In this document: piece after piece, positions 7,090-13,818 of the stretch | Layout: every line of letters starts with the position of its first letter | How positions within the stretch are numbered: position 1 is the stretch's first letter | Notes under the pieces: model-generated | The model's input: the letters and a program-made list of their open reading frames with translations, nothing else | Database searches by the model: none | What the model was told of the DNA's origin: nothing | Assembly (NCBI GenBank): GCA_002425305.1 | Contig: DILZ01000053.1 | Coordinates: forward strand, 1,890 to 18,348 | Length of the DNA stretch: 16,459 nt | Direction: 5' to 3' | Source: Ruminococcaceae bacterium UBA5579 | GTDB taxonomy: Bacteria; Bacillota; Clostridia; Oscillospirales; Ruminococcaceae | Made by a program: the position numbers and the translations under genes

Positions 7090-7093
7090 ATGA

Positions 7094-8308
7094 TTATCCT
7101 TTCAGACGCCCCGGCTTTCCGTATCGGGAAGCGGCTAATATCGTTGTCAACGTAAATATCAGTACCGAAACCGCAATGCAGATCGTTAGGCGTTCGGTAG
7201 GTGTTCCGCAAAATTCAACGCAGTCGAATTTCTTAAAATAGTAATTTATGTCGATAAAACAAACCGGCATCCATAGTCTCAGCTGTGAAAGACTCTCCAA
7301 AACGAAAACATCGTCCGGGTGTATAAGCAAATTTCTCCACACGAAAAACCCCGCCATATACGGCAGAACACTTACTGCCGCTGCTGCAAAACCATGCTTG
7401 ATGAACGAGCAAACCAACGCACTCACTCCGATGACGGTAAAAAGCAGAAAAAGCAGCAACATATGCTTCGCCGCGATATATCCCAAAATCGTTATCGAAA
7501 ACGGACAGCCCAGAAATTCCGATACCGCCTGAAGCGGCTCGCCAAGCATTTCGGCTCCCATATAATAAATTGATGTAACAATATCGGCTGCGGCATATAA
7601 AAACACCGTCGCCGCCGCGACGATCATCATCGCCGACAGCTTTACGAGGAACAATTTCAGCCGCCCGTTCGGGGTTGCGAATACCATTCCGTTCATACCG
7701 CGCGAGTATTCGCAGGTGAAACATTCGGCAGATAACATAAGTATCACAAGCATAAGCAGAATACCAAAGTAACTATAATTGTTTTGCATAGAAAGCCACG
7801 TTGCCGCCGCTTTGCCGCTTCGAAGTCCGAAATGCCTGACACGGTTATATTGTGAAATGATTTTCTGCTGTTCCTTTACAGCATATTCATTTTCGCTTAG
7901 CCGTGAGATCGCTTCGCGGCTTCTGTTTACTATTTCCGTCATTTTTTCGGGATAATCGCGCAGCAGATATTGCACTGTTTCAGCCGCATTCACAGTAATG
8001 ACGAAATCCTCCATAAGTGTTGCGCCGTAGTGTCCCTTTTCGGTATGAATGCGATCGGCGTTTTCGGGTGCGAAAACAAACTCTGTCAATTCCAGCGCTT
8101 TGTTTTGAAGAGTTTCTATAAGAACGTCTTTATCCATTTCGTCAAATTGCGCCAGATAAGTATTTATTTGTTTATCCGTATTTCGTGCGGAATTCATTGA
8201 ACCGCCCGCAATAAAGCCGGTTATAACAACATAATATATTACGAGAACCGCTGCCGCGACCCATACAAGACGGCTTTTCAACATTCGCAAAAGCTCAAAT
8301 TTGATCAA
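7094..8308 (-). CDS. ABC-2 type permease, first of the operon
   Basis: 404 residues starting at a TTG codon (8308) with GGAGG 7 nt upstream. The protein begins MIKFELLRMLKSRLVW and has a first membrane segment at about 14-36. A long extracytoplasmic region follows (about 37-178, rich in Glu, Lys and Asn with helical heptad-like stretches), then five segments (about 180-196, 221-247, 272-300, 303-323, 374-394). CEYSRG (199-204) matches the motif of the second permease. The large outside domain between segments 1 and 2 resembles ABC-2 permeases that handle peptides or polymers, though the substrate cannot be told. It lies 12 nt after the lipoprotein stop and 4 nt before the ATPase. Confidence 0.85.
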   Translation of the reverse strand: MIKFELLRMLKSRLVWVAAAVLVIYYVVITGFIAGGSMNSARNTDKQINTYLAQFDEMDKDVLIETLQNKALELTEFVFAPENADRIHTEKGHYGATLMEDFVITVNAAETVQYLLRDYPEKMTEIVNRSREAISRLSENEYAVKEQQKIISQYNRVRHFGLRSGKAAATWLSMQNNYSYFGILLMLVILMLSAECFTCEYSRGMNGMVFATPNGRLKLFLVKLSAMMIVAAATVFLYAAADIVTSIYYMGAEMLGEPLQAVSEFLGCPFSITILGYIAAKHMLLLFLLFTVIGVSALVCSFIKHGFAAAAVSVLPYMAGFFVWRNLLIHPDDVFVLESLSQLRLWMPVCFIDINYYFKKFDCVEFCGTPTERLTICIAVSVLIFTLTTILAASRYGKPGRLKG

Positions 8309-8315
8309 CGGCGCA

Positions 8316-8320
8316 CCTCC
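8316..8320 (-). promoter_or_regulatory. Ribosome binding site for a TTG start
   Basis: GGAGG on the minus strand, 7 nt before TTG 8308 and directly after the lipoprotein stop (TGA 8323-8321). This supports the non-ATG start of the permease. Confidence 0.8.
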
Positions 8321-9499
8321 TCAAATTTTCTCTTTTTCGTATTTTAGCGAAGAAAAATCGCTGCCGTCAGCAGAAAGCCATGACTGAATATTATCGAACC
8401 CCACCGCAAAAACGCGGTCGATATGCTCAGCGGAAACGATGTCGGGCATATCAATATCCGAAAGCTTTATTTTATCCTTTTTATCAAGAGAATACATATA
8501 AAGCGCTCTGTCGGATGAGAACTGTGAATAAAATACATTGTCATCTTTTATCACATAGTTGACATAGCAATCCTCCAGAACGACCTGCTCGTCTGTGCCG
8601 TCCAATGACGCGCTGCAAAGGTAAGGAACGGAGCCGTCCCATTTTATATAGTACAATCTTTCATTGTAAACAGAGGGAGCAACGATCTTATCTCCTAATT
8701 TTTTCACGGTTTCGGTTTTAATGTCTACCATATACAGCTCGTTTACGGAATTGTTGACATACACGATATCGTTGTATACGCACATTGAATAGATATCATC
8801 ATCTCCCGCTTTAATGGGATTTCCGGCAGTAAAGGTATCGTTATCCAATACAAAAACAATATTGCCTCCTTGGAGGTATGTTTTATTCTCGGATATTACA
8901 AATCCTCCCAAATCACATATGTCACCTACTATGCTGACCGGCGCAATTTCTCCGCTGATTGGTGCCGACGGATCTCCTATCTGAGTAACGATATTATTGG
9001 TAAAAAGCACGGTATGTTTTGTACCGTCAAATGACATCAGCCGATTTCCGTATACGTAACGTAATTCTTTTCCAAACGCGCGGGTCGGCCACATTTGCCT
9101 GCGGTGAATACATTCGGATTGGTTGTGTTGACAGCCGGGAACGTTGCACATTTCTTCAAGCTCTCCGCTTTGCAGATCAAGCTTTAACGCCATCGAGTGT
9201 TTCTCCCCGGGCACCGAATACATATAATTTAAAGTATACAAATAATTGCTATCGACCGTGTTCATTGAATTCATAATATGTGATGGAGAGCCGTCATAAT
9301 AAAAATCTGCGGACACATTACATAACGGTTTATCCGGTACGGTTGACGAATTGTTTTCCGAGGACAAGTCCACCTCCGAAGACAAGCCCATATCCGAAGA
9401 GCTTTCCGACAACGACACATACACGTCGCCGGATCTGCTGCAAGCGGTAAGCAGAGAAAGCGCTGTTATAACCGAGATAATTGATATTAGTTTTTTCAT
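8321..9499 (-). CDS. Lipoprotein with probable beta-propeller fold, first gene of the ABC operon
   Basis: 392 residues. The signal peptide ends in the lipobox LTAC (Cys20). A Ser/Asp/Glu linker (21-55) follows, built partly from 18-nt DNA repeats (SSxxxL units, 9355-9410). The remainder has spaced strand motifs (NDIVYVNN, YNERLYYIKWDG, DDNVFYSQFSS) about 40 residues apart, like the blades of DUF5050-type propellers. Residues 118-132 hold an unusual cluster, C-x4-C-x-H-x4-C-x-H (CNVPGCQHNQSECIH). The start has AAGGAGG 6 nt upstream. As the leading gene before permease-ATPase-permease it may be a substrate-binding or sensing partner at the outer face of the membrane. I could not find a clear promoter in the 133 bp upstream. 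Confidence 0.85.
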   Translation of the reverse strand: MKKLISIISVITALSLLTACSRSGDVYVSLSESSSDMGLSSEVDLSSENNSSTVPDKPLCNVSADFYYDGSPSHIMNSMNTVDSNYLYTLNYMYSVPGEKHSMALKLDLQSGELEEMCNVPGCQHNQSECIHRRQMWPTRAFGKELRYVYGNRLMSFDGTKHTVLFTNNIVTQIGDPSAPISGEIAPVSIVGDICDLGGFVISENKTYLQGGNIVFVLDNDTFTAGNPIKAGDDDIYSMCVYNDIVYVNNSVNELYMVDIKTETVKKLGDKIVAPSVYNERLYYIKWDGSVPYLCSASLDGTDEQVVLEDCYVNYVIKDDNVFYSQFSSDRALYMYSLDKKDKIKLSDIDMPDIVSAEHIDRVFAVGFDNIQSWLSADGSDFSSLKYEKEKI

Positions 9500-9632
9500 A
9501 AAATCCTCCTTGTTGTGCTTGGGAAAATATGTGCATTGCTTTGTTCCAATAAATTTCTCCCTCTATCTTTAAAGACAGATTATTTGTGCGTTTGTAACAT
9601 TGATTTTTAAATTCTGTATACTTGCACAAATT

Positions 9633-10241
9633 CTATGGGCGATTATTGGCGGTTTTTACGAACAAAGCCTCGTAATTCGCGGCTGACATTTCAGTATTGG
9701 GGACTGTGTTCGCGGGAGTTTTTATCAGTTTAGAGAATGCAACGGTACCGCAGTATTCACCGGGACTTGCTTTCGGGATATCATCGGGAAGATATTCGCA
9801 GATCACCGTTACCGCAGAATATTCATAATTACATAGCGGTTTAAAATAGATAGAGGAAAAGTTTGCATTCGGGGTCACATACACATCGCTATAAATTGCC
9901 GGTTCTCCTTCTTTTTTTAAGGTGTGTTCCAACAATTCACCGTCTTGCATAACCATAGTACGCATTTTCATAAGCTCATTCGAGAGAAGATAATCCGAGT
10001 AGGCTGATGTCACCAAAATAAACTCCATCGGTATTCCACTGTATTCCAGTATCCGCGTATTGATAGACACATAACCATTATTTGATGCCGATCCGGTCAA
10101 TAGGTTCATAGCGCACCCGAAATTGAAAACTTCGGTATAAATTTCAGATGGGTGGTCTCCGCTTTCGGCAGACAAGTTTGTTTCGGAAAACATTATCTTG
10201 TCACTATTAGGTATGCTATCATTACCTGTGTTGCTTGTGCA
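9633..10241 (-). pseudogene. Lipoprotein gene lacking its signal peptide
   Basis: The frame reads from Cys (TGC 10241-10239) through CTSNTGNDSIPNSDK to the stop at 9633, about 202 residues. That Cys followed by a polar Asn/Ser/Asp linker is exactly how a mature lipoprotein starts, but the codon before it is TAA and no hydrophobic signal segment exists in any frame upstream. The first ATG (10193, MFSETNLSAESG) has no ribosome site. The body is a mixed alpha/beta-looking soluble domain that I do not recognise. It lies 133 bp upstream of the ABC operon in the same direction and may once have been its first gene. Expression as a cytosolic 186-residue protein from 10193 is the alternative. Confidence 0.6.
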
Positions 10242-10353
10242 TTAAGATATAAAATTTGTTTTTATTGAAATAATTTTTAAACAGATAACCATCACAAATC
10301 CAATAAATTAGAGTTCCGTCATTTCCAAAATCCAGCAAAAAGCTGTCTAACAT
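10222..10353 (-). pseudogene. Fragment of a DUF4367-like C-terminal domain
   Basis: The minus-strand frame 10353-10222 contains DSFLLDFGNDG and LIYWICDGYLF. These align with DGFFIAFQHGDCG and LYWIYNGYLL of the anti-sigma remnant at 11749-11817 on the plus strand. The DNA is also alike there (tattggattt and atggttatct are shared). After GYLF the similarity ends. No ribosome site or complete gene is present, so this is a scrap of a second, oppositely oriented copy. Confidence 0.55.
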
Positions 10354-10442
10354 AAATATCAATCGAATTTATCAGTGATTTGATTGAACATAAGGAATTC
10401 TCCAATCTTATAAATTCTATTGATGTTTATGTTCGGCAGCTT
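10340..10442. repeat. Imperfect inverted repeat, 35-bp arms and 33-bp spacer
   Basis: Arm 10340-10374 is the reverse complement of 10408-10442 with 30 of 35 positions matching; the best blocks are AACATAAA and GAATTTAT. Read from each side the arms encode the same peptide: NSIDVYVRQL on the plus strand and NSIDIYVRQL on the minus strand. Two diverged copies of one coding segment therefore meet head to head. Several mismatches fall at third codon positions or give conservative changes. Confidence 0.75.
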
Positions 10443-10889
10443 GCCGCGCCGTATATAGGAACGGTCAACAATATGCTGACGATTGCACAGCGCGGTATCG
10501 AGAATTATTACTCGTACAACAAGCCAAAGCCCGACGACTTTGACAATGCTATGAATTATCTGAATGAAACTGTCGTGAACGAGGACGATTTTCTTCGGTT
10601 CAGAATTTCAGAGCGCTTCAACCAAATTCTTCGAGATGTGTACGAGCTTTACAAGGCAAGTGTCGGAGATAGAATTCCTCAAAAGAAAAAATCTATAAAT
10701 GAAATGACGGGAGATATTCTAACGGTGTTGGATAAAATTAAATCGGGAGAGGTAAAGGTTGACAGCATTGAGGACACAATGGCGGCTATGAAAGCACAGA
10801 TGGGAGTGTCCGATGTGGAGATGACGGACGCGCTCTTGGACATAGTGAATATTTTCGCCGTTCAAGATGATGACAATGAGAGCAATTAA
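10380..10889 (+). CDS. Unrecognised 169-residue protein, probably missing its original start
   Basis: The frame is open from 10356 (after TAA 10353-10355); the first usable start is TTG 10380, without a ribosome site or promoter. The upstream in-frame residues (ISIEFISD) run smoothly into the rest, so the true N-terminus was probably lost. The protein is soluble, mostly helical and acidic at the end (VQDDDNESN). It has a helical segment around residues 25-50 and a KKKS basic patch near residue 102. No motif identifies it. Residues 13-22 (NSIDVYVRQL) are repeated on the opposite strand in the inverted repeat at 10340-10374. The last half could be a folded domain cut from a larger protein. Confidence 0.45.
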   Translation: MIEHKEFSNLINSIDVYVRQLAAPYIGTVNNMLTIAQRGIENYYSYNKPKPDDFDNAMNYLNETVVNEDDFLRFRISERFNQILRDVYELYKASVGDRIPQKKKSINEMTGDILTVLDKIKSGEVKVDSIEDTMAAMKAQMGVSDVEMTDALLDIVNIFAVQDDDNESN

Positions 10890-10923
10890 AAGCTTTTGGG
10901 TGAGTAACATACATATAAAAATA

Positions 10924-10953
10924 TCGGGCAGTATTCTAATGTGTACTGCCCGA
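10924..10953. repeat. Perfect 10-bp stem hairpin
   Basis: TCGGGCAGTA (10924-10933) and TACTGCCCGA (10944-10953) enclose a 10-nt loop, 34 nt after the unknown gene. In the plus direction no T-run follows; in the minus direction ATATTTTTATAT follows the stem. It could be a weak terminator for either strand. Confidence 0.45.
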
Positions 10954-10990
10954 CTGTGGTAACCAGGTGGTGAACGGTATCTCTGCGCTA

Positions 10991-11018
10991 TTGTTTTTTC
11001 TCGAAAAAGGTTTATAAA
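10991..11018 (+). promoter_or_regulatory. Possible promoter of the sigma-factor gene
   Basis: TTGTTT (10991-10996), a 16-nt spacer and TATAAA (11013-11018) lie about 35 bp before the ATG at 11053. Moderate match. Confidence 0.4.
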
Positions 11019-11052
11019 AAAATTGCAACTAAGAATATCGGGCGGTGAGCGA

Positions 11053-11391
11053 ATGCTGAAAAAAACGTACGATAGCCTGCTAAGCGAGCTGTTCACGGAG
11101 TACAAGCAGATAATGTTTAAAATTGCTCTCGGCATTTTGCAGAACAATGCCTATGCGGAAGACGCTGTTCAAGAAACCTTTTTACATATAAGTAACAATC
11201 TTAAGAGGGTTTCTAAGATTCCCGCCGATGATAGGGTAAGATATGTAACTGAGATAGTAAAAAACGTTTGTTATGATCAGATCAGGAGTAAAAATCGGCG
11301 ACAAGTTTTCGCTTGCTTACAGAATATGGGAACGCAGAATGTTGAAAAATCTTCGGAAGAGTCGCCCCGTGCCCGCATAGTCGCTTCGTAA
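11053..11391 (+). pseudogene. ECF sigma factor reduced to region 2
   Basis: 112 residues from ATG 11053, which follows GGGCGGTGAG; a TTG further upstream has no ribosome site. Residues about 12-68 match ECF sigma-70 region 2, the core-binding and -10-reading part: FTEYKQIMFKIALGIL, then AEDAVQETFLHI, then YVTEIVKNVCYDQIRSKNRR. ECF factors are usually 160-190 residues; region 4, needed for -35 recognition and often anti-sigma binding, is entirely missing. The linker ends in a non-family tail and TAA at 11389. The anti-sigma remnant continues in the same reading frame just after this stop. This suggests an in-frame deletion that joined the two genes and a later nonsense change. It is unlikely to work as a sigma factor. 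Confidence 0.7.
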
Positions 11392-11892
11392 GGTAAGGAG
11401 AGTTTTGACCGTAGCTTTTTTGTTGTGGCAGTCACCTTTATTTTGACGGCCGGCGCAGTGGTCGGAATAACGATCGGACAATTTTCCTTTAACGATAAGC
11501 GCGAGTATTCGGAGCTTTTTATGTCGAACCTTTCATCCGATAAGACCCGCTTTTAAGAATACTACGGTCTGTCCGAGGAGGACGGGTGGGTAATCATTTA
11601 CCAAGACACAAACGATATCACCATTTTCACAAATTATAAGCGTGGTGATAAGAAGATTTCGTTAGGGCAAATGATAATCACTTGAAATATGGGCACCGTG
11701 AATACCGAAAACGCGGTTATTGAGCCGATGTCCTTGTATGAGGAGGAAGACGGGTTCTTTATTGCTTTTCAACACGGTGACTGCGGCTTGTATTGGATTT
11801 ACAATGGTTATCTTCTAAGTGCAGAAGGCAATTTAAACAAAGAAGAGTTGCTGAATTTGGCATATTCTACAAAAATCGTTGATTTAAGATAA
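11392..11892 (+). pseudogene. Remnant of a DUF4367-type membrane anti-sigma protein with in-frame stops
   Basis: Frame 11392-11892 carries a membrane segment (FFVVAVTFILTAGAVVGITI, from about 11416), an extracytoplasmic part (EYYGLSEEDGWVIIYQD) and a C-terminal domain (LYWIYNGYLLSAEGNLNKEE). The last part resembles DUF4367 domains of proteins usually encoded next to ECF sigma genes, which act as membrane-bound anti-sigma factors. TAA at 11554 and TGA at 11683 interrupt it, yet the frame never shifts over 500 nt. The cytoplasmic sigma-binding part is lost. The segment 11689-11892 could start again at an ATG but has no clear ribosome site. Same-frame continuity with the sigma remnant suggests a common deletion. 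Confidence 0.65.
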
Positions 11893-11954
11893 TAATTGCA
11901 AAATACCTGTTGTAATTGGGATGTTCAAAACGTTAAGAGTAGAAAGGGAAAAAT

Positions 11955-12257
11955 ATGGTTTTTCCAAATTTCATAAGCGGAACAACGGCAAACTGCCAAA
12001 GCTCAACACGAGGTTATTCGGATGTGGTGGCGATCACCGCCGAGCAGTATCTCCAAAAGCAAGGCTTCTTGTGGATATGGACTACATACAACGGCGCGGA
12101 GTGGACAAAGACAGTATACTCTAATGTGCTTGCGATGTCAAACACGAAAACGGGTCTGTCAGGCGGAAAATATCGTTTGAAAACGATATTCACGCTGACG
12201 GACAAGAACGGCAAGACCGAAAAGATCACTGTTTACAGTGATAGCAAGTCGGTATAA
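11955..12257 (+). pseudogene. C-terminal part of a probable secreted protein
   Basis: 100 residues from ATG 11955 with GAAAGGG about 6 nt upstream. The sequence is a compact beta-strand pattern with two Trp (WIWTTYNGAEW) and a TGLSGGKYRLKTIFTLTD stretch, like small secreted proteins of Clostridia in which such a domain follows a signal peptide. Here it begins almost directly at the domain (FISGTTAN), with no signal peptide, so the 5' end appears to be lost. It might still be translated as a cytosolic scrap. No precise family is claimed. It has no cotranscribed partner; the next gene begins 165 bp later with its own ribosome site. Confidence 0.5.
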
Positions 12258-12292
12258 GCAGCTAGTTAAAACCACCAAAAACCTCTCGCGTG

Positions 12293-12312
12293 TTTTGTGG
12301 AAATTCACAAAA
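12293..12312. repeat. Small hairpin TTTTGTG-6-CACAAAA
   Basis: A perfect 7-bp stem (12293-12299, 12306-12312) with a 6-nt loop, between the remnant at 11955 and the second lipoprotein operon. AT-rich and without a clear T-tail, so a regulator site or chance are both possible. Confidence 0.25.
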
Positions 12313-12410
12313 TTCAAAAACGAGGGTGACCAAACGTCTTTTTTGCTGTCTTTATAAGTGAAGGGATCTTTCGGTGGAATAAAATGGGAAGTTATCCCCT
12401 GCGACATCAA

Positions 12411-12415
12411 GGAGG
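12411..12415 (+). promoter_or_regulatory. Ribosome binding site fixing the lipoprotein start
   Basis: GGAGG 7 nt before ATG 12423. It rules against the upstream in-frame ATG at 12384, which lacks such a site and would put 13 polar residues before the signal peptide. Confidence 0.8.
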
Positions 12416-12422
12416 ATTTTTT

Positions 12423-13790
12423 ATGAAAAAACTCGTCAGACGTATTTCAGCAACGGCTTTGGCGGCATTTCTATCTATAATAATTCTTATCTACTGTACA
12501 GCTTGCAACAGCCGGAATACAAATTCAATCGTTACATCCGGCAGTTCCGCAGACGAAACGTCAAACGCGGTCATTGGCGTCGAGCCTGTCACAGTGCACG
12601 GAAATCCGCGCGTCGATTACACAAAAGAAGAAGTACGGGAGATCATAGATAAATATCCGAATTTGAAGGTGAGCGACGATTATTTTTATGCTTCCGTGCC
12701 AAAGGAGATCGATCATCTGTGTGAGTTTTACAACGGCTCGGCTTATCAGCTGTCGCCCGAAAAGGAGCTTGAGGAATTCAGAAGCGTTTTTAAGTATCTT
12801 TTTCCCGATCATGAATTTGACGAAAATTGCTTGTATGCACATGCTTATTTTGATGATGAAGACCCCAACGAGCAGGATGTTTTCAAGACAAGATATCACT
12901 CCCTTAAAAATGAAGACAATTATAATGCGTATATGAACGGCACGCTTGGCAATCAGGAAGTTATACATTTTTTGACGTATACCGAGGAGAAGTTTATGCG
13001 TGAAAACAGCGTTTCCTTACATTTCCGCAGCCCGTTCGGAAATGATTGGTGTGTATTCAACAAGGGCGTGTGCAACAGGTTTACCGCGAGCCTGCGCGGA
13101 GAGGATAAATATTATGCGTATGAACAATTCAGACTGTTTGCTCCCGACGCTGATCCCGATATTGAATTTGAAGCTGTCGGCACATATCCGCCGGACAGCG
13201 AAGAGACGTTTAAATTGCTTGATGATAAGGAAATCTCGATAAAAGACGCCGTCTTTTTTTTTGAAAATTATGTCGCGTCCATTCCCTGTTTGGCTGAGCC
13301 CGTATTTGGAATACACGTCTACCAAGTGCATGTTTATAAGCTTGACGATGAACATTATGGATTTGAACTAATGACTTCAAGAATATATGACGGGATACAT
13401 TTTAATTATGTTTGGGACGGCTGCGACATTGACGGGCTTAACAGGGATATGTCATACGGCATTATGGTGGAAAGCGGTGACGTTGACCATATATACGCGT
13501 CGTTCAATGCGTACAAAGCGTATGATGAAGTGCAATATTCGGATTTTGTGCCGTTTGAGGAAGCCGTCAAAACCGTTTCGGAAAAAATGACCGAATATGT
13601 TGGATTTGAGGTAACTGACGCCGAGCTGCTTTTTCGCCGAAAGTCCAATGTAGGTAAAAGCAACAAGGTCGGCGAAACGAGGTATCCCACCTACCCGTCA
13701 TGGAAATTGACCTTGTATAATCCGAACGACAATATAAGATACGTCGCTTATGTAAACGCGCTTACCGGAGAATTTGAGGGCGGACGTTAA
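12423..13790 (+). CDS. Lipoprotein, first gene of the second ABC operon
   Basis: 455 residues. The signal peptide MKKLVRRISATALAAFLSII and onward ends at CTAC (Cys28), a lipobox with Cys in the -3 place. A short Ser/Asn/Asp linker leads to a large extracytoplasmic part rich in aromatic and acidic residues. The last 50 residues (WKLTLYNPNDNIRYVAYVNA, then LTGEF) look like a PepSY-type or similar strand-helix end, a weak match. It ends 28 nt before the first permease and is clearly in its operon. By position it resembles the lipoproteins that accompany immunity-type ABC transporters (as LanI does LanFEG), though it is much longer than LanI. The function may be binding of a peptide or other ligand outside the membrane, by inference only. 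Confidence 0.85.
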   Translation: MKKLVRRISATALAAFLSIIILIYCTACNSRNTNSIVTSGSSADETSNAVIGVEPVTVHGNPRVDYTKEEVREIIDKYPNLKVSDDYFYASVPKEIDHLCEFYNGSAYQLSPEKELEEFRSVFKYLFPDHEFDENCLYAHAYFDDEDPNEQDVFKTRYHSLKNEDNYNAYMNGTLGNQEVIHFLTYTEEKFMRENSVSLHFRSPFGNDWCVFNKGVCNRFTASLRGEDKYYAYEQFRLFAPDADPDIEFEAVGTYPPDSEETFKLLDDKEISIKDAVFFFENYVASIPCLAEPVFGIHVYQVHVYKLDDEHYGFELMTSRIYDGIHFNYVWDGCDIDGLNRDMSYGIMVESGDVDHIYASFNAYKAYDEVQYSDFVPFEEAVKTVSEKMTEYVGFEVTDAELLFRRKSNVGKSNKVGETRYPTYPSWKLTLYNPNDNIRYVAYVNALTGEFEGGR

Positions 13791-13818
13791 CAGAAGTATC
13801 AAAACGGAGGCTTGATCT

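Noticed and set aside
9330..9629. Open frame of 99 codons on the minus strand upstream of the lipoprotein
   Set aside because: It overlaps the signal peptide region of the lipoprotein in another frame and lacks a ribosome site.
9500..9632. Promoter for the leftward ABC operon
   Set aside because: TATACA and TAATCT candidates on the minus strand lack a fitting -35 at 16-18 bp, so none is called. An ECF-type promoter cannot be ruled out.
11053..11892. Stop-codon read-through or altered genetic code linking sigma and anti-sigma parts
   Set aside because: TAA and TGA both occur in the frame and TAG appears in another gene, so no single reassignment explains them. Sigma region 4 is missing regardless, so pseudogene decay is simpler.
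12258..12422. Promoter for the rightward lipoprotein/ABC operon
   Set aside because: TTGCTG and TATAAG are present but only 4 bp apart; no other pair fits.
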